DNA of 51,349 nt from SFEL01 sp963640685. GTDB lineage: Bacteria; Bacillota; Clostridia; Christensenellales; CAG-138. Where the stretch lies: NCBI GenBank assembly GCA_963640685.1, contig CAVIAA010000013.1, forward strand, positions 1-51,349, read 5' to 3'. The position numbers and the translations under genes are program-made. A model generated the notes under the pieces. The model did no database searches and was not told the DNA's origin. It saw nothing but the letters and a program-made list of their open reading frames with translations. Positions 14,556-21,378 of this stretch are shown here, in pieces (the stretch's first letter is position 1; every line of letters begins with the position of its first letter).

Positions 14556-15277
14556 ATGCTGAAATTATCTTTAGACAGAGATTATAAAGCCGCCATCTAC
14601 CTACGATTATCGAAGGAAGATGGCGATTTTTCTTTTTCCGGTGAGAAACTTGAGAGTGACAGCATTTCCAATCAGCGGTTGTTGATCATGGATTATCTCA
14701 AGAAGCGCCCGGAAATCACAGTAGTTAAAGAATACTGCGATGACGGCTTTACCGGCGCAAACTTTGAGCGTCCTGATTTCAACAAAATGATGGATGCAGT
14801 TCGAGCCGGAGAAATTGACTGCATCGTGGTCAAAGACCTTTCTCGTTTTGGTCGTGAGTATATCGGATCTGGTGAGTATATCCAGAAGATATTTCCGCGC
14901 CTTGGCATTCGTTTCATAGCGATCAATGACCATTACGACAACGCCCAACCGGGTGCAGCGGATACAGAGAAGCGAAGATCACCGCCGAAGAATATCTTTC
15001 CGGCAAAGATGAGCTGACAAGAAAACAAGCTGCCCTTAAAGAACAGCTTGAGGAAAGTGAAGCTCTGTATGAAGCGAATCAGCAAATGAGCGATGCCGCA
15101 TCCGAGCAGCAAGAGGCAGTCGGGAAAATGACCGGCTTGTCCGATGGCAAACTCAGAGAGCATCTTTATGATGCAGTTGAACGAGTTCTGGTCTACGACT
15201 CAGAAAGCATTGAGATCGTTTGGAAGTTCAACGAAGTGAAGAACAGAAGCAGCAGTTATGCCGGAGCCGGTGTATGA
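14556..15277 (+). pseudogene. Large serine recombinase with internal deletion and frameshift
   Basis: Frame A (14556 to about 14965) encodes the resolvase catalytic domain: YKAAIYLRLSKEDG with the start of the active region, DSISNQRLLIMDYL (nucleophile Ser), DDGFTGANFERPDFNKMMDAVRAGEIDCIVVKDLSRFGREYI. Around 14965 it jumps to a second frame that continues AKITAEEYLSGKDELTRKQAALKEQL..LYDAVERVLVYDSESIEIVWKF, the C-terminal end of the same kind of protein. The recombinase and zinc-ribbon domains between (several hundred residues) are missing. Intact members integrate and excise conjugative elements. This copy should not recombine, so the element is probably stuck. Confidence 0.85.
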
Positions 15278-15439
15278 CTCCGGTATAGCTTTTAGCTGTG
15301 AAGTCGATTTTTGTCCTAAAATAACATAATCTATCGAAACATCGTAGGCGCATGGTTTCGATCTTCAAAAGGCTCAACCATCTGTTTTCATGGGCTTTTT
15401 GAAGAATTTGAAAAATTTTTTTGCACCTACTTGACATAA

Positions 15440-15964
15440 TGGGACGAGCTTGGCCGGGTCGTCATACCAAAGGAGATACGCAGGACGCTGCGCATTCGCG
15501 AGGGCGACCCGCTTGAGATATTTACGGACAGGGAGGGCGAGGTCATATTAAAGAAGTATTCGCCTATCGGCGAGCTTGGCGACTTTGCAAAGGAATACGC
15601 CGAATCGCTGCATCAATCGCTGCACAGAACCGCGCTGATATGCGACAAGGATACCGTGATCGCGGTATCCGGCGGGAACAAAAAGGAGCTTATTGAGCGG
15701 CCGATACACGAGGACGTTGAGCGCTGCATGCGGGAGCGGGAAAAGCTGGTAATAAACCGCGGACAGGGGGACATGCAGGGCATAATTTACGGGGATGACC
15801 CGGAGAAATACACCGCAGAGGTGATAGTGCCGATACTTTGCGCAGGCGACGTCATAGGTGCGGTTGCCGTAATAAGCCGGGACGAGGGGGACACGGTGGG
15901 CGATACCGAGCTTAAGGTATGCGAGACTGCAGCCAGCTTTATGGGGAAGCAGATGGAAAACTGA
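15440..15964 (+). pseudogene. spoVT: SpoVT stage V sporulation regulator, 5' end removed
   Basis: From 15443 the frame reads DELGRVVIPKEIRRTLRIREGDPLEIFTDREGEVILKKYSPIGEL, the AbrB-type DNA-binding domain of SpoVT, then a GAF-like domain (CDKDTVIAVSGG..VIVPILCAGDVIGAVAVISR..FMGKQMEN) to the normal C-terminus. About ten N-terminal residues, the start codon and the promoter are missing, and an in-frame TAA (15437-15439) lies directly upstream. The earliest usable start (GTG 15656) would drop the whole DNA-binding domain. SpoVT tunes sigma-G genes in the forespore. As it stands it is broken by the element to its left; no matching 5' piece is seen at the element's other end. Confidence 0.88.
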
Positions 15965-15974
15965 AAACAAAAAA

Positions 15975-15997
15975 AGCGGGAGATGATCCCGCTTTTG
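15975..15997. terminator. Bidirectional terminator
   Basis: Stem GCGGGA (15976-15981) / TCCCGC (15987-15992) with A7 before and T4 after, between the convergent spoVT remnant and the YheO-type gene. Confidence 0.82.
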
Positions 15998-16012
15998 GCG
16001 TTAAATGGAGCA

Positions 16013-16645
16013 TTATTGGTTTGCAATATCGAGGTAGGAATACAGGGTATACTTGCTTATGCCGAAATATTTGGCGATTTTGTCCCCGCTCTTGGTTATG
16101 AGCATGGCTCCTGCGTCGTTCAGGAAGCGTATCGCCTTTACCTTGTCGTCCTTGTTCATCATGGCCACCGGCCTGCCTATCAGCTTTACGGATTGATCCA
16201 GCAGGTCATCCAGCAGCTCGTTTACGTTGGTGGGTATCCGCTCCGGCTCTCCGCCGGGGCTGTTTTGAACAAGGGCGTTTATTACGGATTGGGTCATCAT
16301 AAGCTCGGTCATGTCGTAGTTTATAGCAAATATGCCGGATACGCGGCCGTTTTCGTCCTTTATGTATACCGTGCTGGAGCGCAGTATGCGCCCGTCGTGC
16401 GTTTTGGTAAGGTAGTTGTAGTGATCCGGAACGTCCTTGCGCCCGTCCCGCATTGCCTCGAGAACGACGTGGCTTGGGCCCGCCTTTGCGCTGCGCCTCG
16501 ATACATGGCCGTTTTCGATGAAAAGTATCATATCCTCCTGGTTTTCGCGGGTGAGGTCGTATACGACTACCTCGCAGTTCGAGCCGAACTGTGCGGCTAT
16601 TGCGGCAGCGATGCGCTTTAGCAGGTCAAGCGTGGTGTTTTGCAT
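16013..16645 (-). CDS. YheO-like PAS and helix-turn-helix transcriptional regulator
   Basis: 210 residues from ATG 16645 (AGGAGGG 6 bp upstream), preferred to ATG 16687. N-terminal YheO/PAS-like sensor domain at ~5-115 (IAAAIAAQFGSNCEVVVYDLTRENQEDMILFIENGHVSRR..GRILRSSTVYIKDENGRVSGIFAINYD), then a C-terminal helix-turn-helix (KAIRFLNDAGAMLITKSGDKIAKYFGISKYTLYSYL). DauR and YheO belong to this family. It is divergent from ssnA-ygfK-xdh, so it probably controls that purine/selenium cluster in response to a small ligand such as a purine. Ligand and direction of control are not visible. Confidence 0.88.
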   Translation of the reverse strand: MQNTTLDLLKRIAAAIAAQFGSNCEVVVYDLTRENQEDMILFIENGHVSRRSAKAGPSHVVLEAMRDGRKDVPDHYNYLTKTHDGRILRSSTVYIKDENGRVSGIFAINYDMTELMMTQSVINALVQNSPGGEPERIPTNVNELLDDLLDQSVKLIGRPVAMMNKDDKVKAIRFLNDAGAMLITKSGDKIAKYFGISKYTLYSYLDIANQ

Positions 16646-16778
16646 GTATCCCTCCTGAATGCCGCGGCGGTGCGGCAGAACAAACATATTATCAATATAT
16701 CATACCTGCGCTGCGGGCGAAAGCAAAAAAGTTTTTGCCGGTGCTCAAAAAAATTATGGTTCAGCCGCAAAAAACCTA

Positions 16779-16808
16779 TTGCCTACCTATCGGTCTGCAT
16801 GATAAAAT
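16779..16808 (+). promoter_or_regulatory. Candidate promoter of the ssnA operon
   Basis: TTGCCT (16779-16784), 18 bases, TAAAAT (16803-16808), 138 bp before the ssnA ATG. A reasonable but unproven sigma-A match. Confidence 0.4.
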
Positions 16809-16855
16809 AATGGCAGGAAATCAGTTGCAATTCAAAGCTGTAAGGAAGTGCTTCG

Positions 16856-16893
16856 CGCGCGGGCTTAAAACGATAGTTTTTTGAGCCGGCGCG
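16856..16893 (+). other. Long leader hairpin before ssnA
   Basis: CGCGC-G-GGCT..AGCC-G-GCGCG arms with A/T pairing toward a GATA loop give roughly 14 paired bases in the transcribed leader, 50 bp before the ATG. There is no T tract after it, so it is not a simple terminator; it may govern mRNA stability or bind a regulator. Confidence 0.4.
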
Positions 16894-16945
16894 TTATTAG
16901 TATCATCAGGAAAATCAGCCATATAAACCAAAGGAGGAAGAAAAA

Positions 16946-18277
16946 ATGTATCTCATAGCTAACGGCAAGGTGATCACGAGAGACGAGGCTATGCCCTATA
17001 TAGAAAACGGCGGCGTAGTCGTAGACGGCACACAGATAATCGAGCTGGGCAAAACCGCGGCGCTTAAGGCAAAGTATCCCGATGCGGAGTTTATAGACGC
17101 AAGGGGCAACGTTATAATGCCCGCCTTTATAAACGTCCATTCGCACATATACTCCGCCCTTGCGCGCGGCCTTTCGATAAAAGGCTATAACCCGACCAAC
17201 TTCTATGAGATACTGGACGGAATGTGGTGGGCGATAGACCGCAACCTCGACCTTGAGGGCACGCGATACAGCGCGTATACTACCTTTATAGACAGCATAA
17301 AGACCGGCTGCACCACGCTGTTCGACCACCATGCGAGCTTTTGCGAGATCCCCGGCAGCCTTTTCACCATTGAGGAGGTCGCAAAGGAGCTTGGCGTTCG
17401 CGCCTGCCTCTGCTACGAGGTGAGCGAGCGGGACGGAGAGGAGAAATGCGACCTTGCAATAAGGGAAAACGGCGACTTTATACGCCACTGCGCAAGGGAA
17501 AAGAATCCCATGATAAGCGCAATGTTCGGCGGGCATGCGCTGTTCACGATATCCGACAGAACCTTTGAAAAGATGGTAAAGGAAAACAACGGCATGACCG
17601 GCTTCCATATCCACGTTTCCGAGGGCATGAACGACGTTTACGATACCGCATACAACTACGGCACGCGCAGCGTCAACCGCCTGCTCAACAACGGTATTCT
17701 CGGCCCCAAGACCATGCTGGGTCACTGCATACACGTAAACCCCGCCGAGATGGATATAATCAAAGAGACAGGCACAATGGTCTGCAACAACCCCGAATCC
17801 AATATGGGCAATGCGGTCGGCTGCGCGCCGGTGCTGCAGATGATAAAGAAAGGCATAACCGTTGGCCTCGGTACCGACAGCTATACCTTCGATATGCTGG
17901 AGAGCCTCAAGGTTGCCCTGATAATTCAGCGCCACAACGCCTGCATGCCCAACGTAGCCTGGTGCGAGGTTACCGATATGCTCTTTAAAAACAACCGCAA
18001 GATCGCCGCGAAGTACTTTGACGCGCCGCTCGGCATACTCAAGCCCGGCGCAGCTGCCGACGTTATCGTAATGGACTACAAGTGCTTCACACCCTTCTCG
18101 GATGCCAACATAGACGGTCACATGATATTTGGCATGACCGGTCGCCAGTGCGAGACCACCATGTGCAACGGCAAGCTGCTCATGAAGGATCGCCAGCTCA
18201 TAGGTATTGACGAGGAGGCCATAAACGCGCGGACGATGGAGGCCTCAAAGAAGCTCTGGGGCAGGCTCAACGGCTGA
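16946..18277 (+). CDS. ssnA: Putative aminohydrolase SsnA
   Basis: 443 residues; amidohydrolase superfamily, cytoplasmic. The metal site is intact: His65-x-His67 in INVHSHIYSALARG, later HIHVSEG, GHCIHV and GTDSYTFDMLES. SsnA proteins are always met with YgfK and selenium-dependent molybdenum hydroxylases and probably deaminate or hydrolyse a purine-like compound, but the reaction is not established. It starts the operon (AAAGGAGGAAG before the ATG) and is followed 43 bp later by ygfK. The order ssnA-ygfK-xdh is the recognised marker set for labile-selenium hydroxylases. Confidence 0.92.
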   Translation: MYLIANGKVITRDEAMPYIENGGVVVDGTQIIELGKTAALKAKYPDAEFIDARGNVIMPAFINVHSHIYSALARGLSIKGYNPTNFYEILDGMWWAIDRNLDLEGTRYSAYTTFIDSIKTGCTTLFDHHASFCEIPGSLFTIEEVAKELGVRACLCYEVSERDGEEKCDLAIRENGDFIRHCAREKNPMISAMFGGHALFTISDRTFEKMVKENNGMTGFHIHVSEGMNDVYDTAYNYGTRSVNRLLNNGILGPKTMLGHCIHVNPAEMDIIKETGTMVCNNPESNMGNAVGCAPVLQMIKKGITVGLGTDSYTFDMLESLKVALIIQRHNACMPNVAWCEVTDMLFKNNRKIAAKYFDAPLGILKPGAAADVIVMDYKCFTPFSDANIDGHMIFGMTGRQCETTMCNGKLLMKDRQLIGIDEEAINARTMEASKKLWGRLNG

Positions 18278-18320
18278 TAAGGACTTACAGAAACACAAGC
18301 ACGACAGGAGGAATATAATC

Positions 18321-21278
18321 ATGAGCGAAAGAATGACTCCCATCCCCTTTAAGCAGCTTATGACCTGGATAAAGGAGGAGCACGACAACTTCGGCACCGT
18401 GTTCGGTGTGAACGCGCCCTATGTGAAGAAGAACGGCAAGACTCTGCCGCTGTTCAAAGAGAAGCTGGAGACTCCCTTTGGCCCCGCGGCGGGCCCGAAT
18501 ACCCAGCTCGCGCAGAACATAATTGCCGCATACTACGCGGGTGCGCGCTTCTTTGAGCTTAAAACGGTTCAAAAGATGGACGGCGACGACCTTGCCGCCT
18601 GCATAAACCGCCCCTGCATATGGACAAAGGACGAAGGGTACAACTGCGAATGGTCGACTGAGCTGTATGTCCCTCAGGCGTTTGACGAGTACGTCAAGGC
18701 GTGGTTCGCCCTGCGCATAATAAGCAGGCTGTACGGTCTCGGCGCGGAGGACGGCTTCATGTTCAATGCCAGCGTCGGCTACGACCTTGCGGGAATCAAG
18801 ACCCCCAAAATGGATAAGTTCATTGAGGGAATACGCAACGCCGCCGATACCGATATATTCAAGGAGTGCATGGCGACAGGCTGCGAGCTGTTTCCGGAGC
18901 TTGCGGATTACATAAAGGCTACACCCGCACGCATCTGCGACGGCGTAACGGTATCCACGCTGCACGGCTGCCCGCCGAACGAGATAGAGGCCATTGCATC
19001 CTACCTCATCACCGAAAAGAACCTCAATACCTTCGTAAAGTGCAATCCGACCATACTGGGCTACGACTTTGCAAGGGCGCGGCTCGATTCCATGGGCTAT
19101 GACTACATCGCCTTTGACGACAGGCACTTCAGGGAGGATCTTCAGTATAAGGACGCCGTCCCGATGTTTCATAGACTTAAGGCGCTGGCCGAGAGCCGTG
19201 GGCTGGAGTTTGGGCTGAAGCTGTCCAATACCTTCCCGGTGGACGTTAAGGCAAACGAGCTGCCCAGCGAGGAAATGTACATGAGCGGCAGGGCGCTGTA
19301 TCCGCTTACCATAGAGATGGCCAGCAGGTTCGCAAACGAGTTCAAGGGAACGCTGCGCATATCCTTCAGCGGCGGCGCGGACTTCTTCAACATAAAGCAG
19401 CTCTTTGAGGCGGGTATATGGCCCATAACCATGGCCACCACCATACTCAAGCCCGGCGGCTACGGCCGCATGGTTCAGCTCGGCAACCTGCTCGATGAGT
19501 GCGAGTTCAAGCCCTTTGCCGGCGTAGACTACGAGGCAGTAGCAAGGCTCTCCGCCGAGGCGCCGAAGAACCCGCATCACCTTAAGCCTATAAAGGAGGC
19601 GCCGGACAGAAAAATGGGCAAGGACAAGGTGCTGCCCATGATAGACTGCTTCCGCGCACCCTGCAAGAGCGGCTGCCCATTCGGTCAGGACATACCGGAA
19701 TACATAGAGCTTTGCGGAAAGGGACTCTTCCTCGAGGCGCTTCAGGTGATAACCGCAAAGAACCCGCTGCCATTCATAACCGGCACGATATGCGCCCATC
19801 ACTGCATGGATAAGTGCATGAGGAACCACTACGAGTGCCCCGTCAATATACGCGGGACCAAGCTGCAGGCGGCAGAGGGCGCGTTTGACGAGCTTCTTGC
19901 GCTGACGGAGCCTGAGCACGAGGGCAAAAAGGTCGCCGTGATAGGCGGCGGCCCCGCCGGCCTTGCCGCGGCGTATCACGCACAGAAGCACGGCCTTCAG
20001 GCAACGGTATTTGAAAAGAGGGAGACGCTCGGCGGCATTGTACGCAACGTCATTCCCGGCTTCAGGATAGACGACAAGGCTATTGACAACGACATTGCGC
20101 TCATCAAAAAGACCGGCGTAGAGTTCGTTATGGGCAAGGAGGCTCCCGCTTACGGCGAGCTCAAGGCGATGGGCTTTGACTACGTCATACTCGCCTGCGG
20201 CGCAGAGAAAAAGGGCAGCCTCAATATCGAGGGCAACGTCATGAATGTTATAGACTTCCTGTATGCCTTTAAGAACGGCGGAAAGCTGGAGCTTGGCAGC
20301 AGCGTTGCGGTGGTCGGCGGCGGAAACACCGCAATGGACGCAGCAAGAGCCGCAAAGCGCGCAAATGGCGTTGAGAAGGTAACGCTGGTATACCGCCGCA
20401 ACCGCAGGTATATGCCGGCAGACCTTGAGGAGCTGGAGCTTGCAATAGCGGACGGCGTGGAGTTCATGGAGCTGGTTTCCCCCGTAAGGCAGGAAAACGG
20501 CAGGCTGATATGCAGCAAAATGAAGCTCGGCGAAAAGGACGCCTCCGGCCGGAGGGTACCCGTTGAGACAGGCGAGACTGTTGAGGTGGATGCTGATACC
20601 GTCATAGCCGCCGTAGGCGAAAAGGTCGATCTCGGCCTCATGGCAAAATACGGCATAGCTGCCGATGCCTATAAGAAGGGCGAAAAGAAATACGGCGATG
20701 TGTACGTCGTGGGCGATGCGAGCCGCGGCCCCGCGACCGTTGCGGACGCTATTGCCGACGCAAAGTGGGTCGTTGAAAGCATCACCGGAAGCGAGATAAC
20801 GGCGGATATACCCGAGGAGGCAAGGCCGAACAAGCAAGAGGCGCTGCTGCGCAAGATGAAGCTGCAAATGCCAAGCAAGTGCGAGGCGGATCGCTGCATC
20901 AACTGCAATACCGTGTGCGAGGCCTGCGTTTCCGTCTGCCCCAACAGGGCAAACGTCGCGATAGCGGTTGAGGGCAAGGAGATGCGCCAGATACTTCACG
21001 TTGACTATATGTGCAACGAGTGCGGCAACTGCGCCCACTTCTGCCCGTATACCGACGGTAGGCCGTATAAGGATAAGTTCACACTCTTCGCCAATGAGCG
21101 CGACTTTGAGGACAGCGAGAACAACGGCTTTATGGTGATATGCCCCGCCTGCCCGAGAGTAAAGGTGCGCCTTGGCGGCGAGGTAAAGGAATACGTGCTG
21201 GACGGCAAGACCGGCCTCGGCGACCTTGAAGCGCTGATGAGTGCCGTAATAAAGGAGCATAGGTACCTTTTGGGCTAA
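18321..21278 (+). CDS. ygfK: YgfK, putative selenate reductase / electron-transfer subunit
   Basis: 985 residues in three parts: a dihydroorotate-dehydrogenase-like barrel (~1-420: ETPFGPAAGPNTQLAQN, FSGGADFFN); a GltD-like part with N-terminal Fe-S cysteines (FRAPCKSGCPFGQDIPEY, ICAHHCMDKCMRNH), an FAD loop (VAVIGGGPAGLAAAYHAQKHG, ~535) and an NAD(P)H loop (VAVVGGGNTAMDAARAAKR, ~660); and a C-terminal two-cluster ferredoxin (CINCNTVCEACVSVCP, CNECGNCAHFCPY). It looks built to move electrons between NAD(P)H, flavin and Fe-S centres. Despite the name, in these clusters it is probably the electron partner of the selenium-dependent hydroxylase, supplying the flavin that the Xdh protein lacks. 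Confidence 0.93.
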   Translation: MSERMTPIPFKQLMTWIKEEHDNFGTVFGVNAPYVKKNGKTLPLFKEKLETPFGPAAGPNTQLAQNIIAAYYAGARFFELKTVQKMDGDDLAACINRPCIWTKDEGYNCEWSTELYVPQAFDEYVKAWFALRIISRLYGLGAEDGFMFNASVGYDLAGIKTPKMDKFIEGIRNAADTDIFKECMATGCELFPELADYIKATPARICDGVTVSTLHGCPPNEIEAIASYLITEKNLNTFVKCNPTILGYDFARARLDSMGYDYIAFDDRHFREDLQYKDAVPMFHRLKALAESRGLEFGLKLSNTFPVDVKANELPSEEMYMSGRALYPLTIEMASRFANEFKGTLRISFSGGADFFNIKQLFEAGIWPITMATTILKPGGYGRMVQLGNLLDECEFKPFAGVDYEAVARLSAEAPKNPHHLKPIKEAPDRKMGKDKVLPMIDCFRAPCKSGCPFGQDIPEYIELCGKGLFLEALQVITAKNPLPFITGTICAHHCMDKCMRNHYECPVNIRGTKLQAAEGAFDELLALTEPEHEGKKVAVIGGGPAGLAAAYHAQKHGLQATVFEKRETLGGIVRNVIPGFRIDDKAIDNDIALIKKTGVEFVMGKEAPAYGELKAMGFDYVILACGAEKKGSLNIEGNVMNVIDFLYAFKNGGKLELGSSVAVVGGGNTAMDAARAAKRANGVEKVTLVYRRNRRYMPADLEELELAIADGVEFMELVSPVRQENGRLICSKMKLGEKDASGRRVPVETGETVEVDADTVIAAVGEKVDLGLMAKYGIAADAYKKGEKKYGDVYVVGDASRGPATVADAIADAKWVVESITGSEITADIPEEARPNKQEALLRKMKLQMPSKCEADRCINCNTVCEACVSVCPNRANVAIAVEGKEMRQILHVDYMCNECGNCAHFCPYTDGRPYKDKFTLFANERDFEDSENNGFMVICPACPRVKVRLGGEVKEYVLDGKTGLGDLEALMSAVIKEHRYLLG

Positions 21279-21293
21279 TGCAATGGCAAAATA

Positions 21294-21339
21294 ACGGCCT
21301 GAGGATCCCTGTTTCGGGGTCCTCGGGCGTTGCCGTTTT
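21294..21339 (+). terminator. Intercistronic terminator-like hairpin between ygfK and xdh
   Basis: Outer ACGGC/GCCGT and an inner 12-bp stem (21298-21309 with 21316-21327, two G-T pairs), then TTTTAT. It lies inside the gene cluster, so it may lower or condition transcription of xdh. Confidence 0.65.
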
Positions 21340-21378
21340 ATAAAAGTAAGGAATAAGAAAACAGGAGAGGAAACGCTT

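Larger units (their letters stand above)
12190..15440. mobile_element. Decayed integrative element (ICE/IME remnant)
   Basis: The segment carries an HsdS fragment, an XRE repressor divergent from an ImmA/IrrE protease operon, a small zinc-ribbon-like ORF and an internally deleted large serine recombinase. This is the control-plus-integrase layout of ICEBs1/Tn916-like elements. Its codons favour ATT/ATC for isoleucine and its intergenic DNA is AT-rich, unlike the ATA-heavy host genes on both sides. Both flanking host genes (11984-12184 minus, spoVT plus) lack their 5' ends, so the junctions lie near 12190-12215 and 15437-15443. No conjugation or replication genes remain. Edges are approximate; no clear attL/attR direct repeat was found by eye. 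Confidence 0.7.

Noticed and set aside
12190..15440. A functional skin-like element that restores spoVT by excision
   Set aside because: The recombinase is internally deleted and no 5' spoVT piece was found at the left edge, so active excision is not supported.
15656..15964. A short independent GAF-domain gene starting at GTG 15656
   Set aside because: The same frame continues upstream with clear SpoVT DNA-binding sequence to 15443, so this is the tail of a truncated spoVT.
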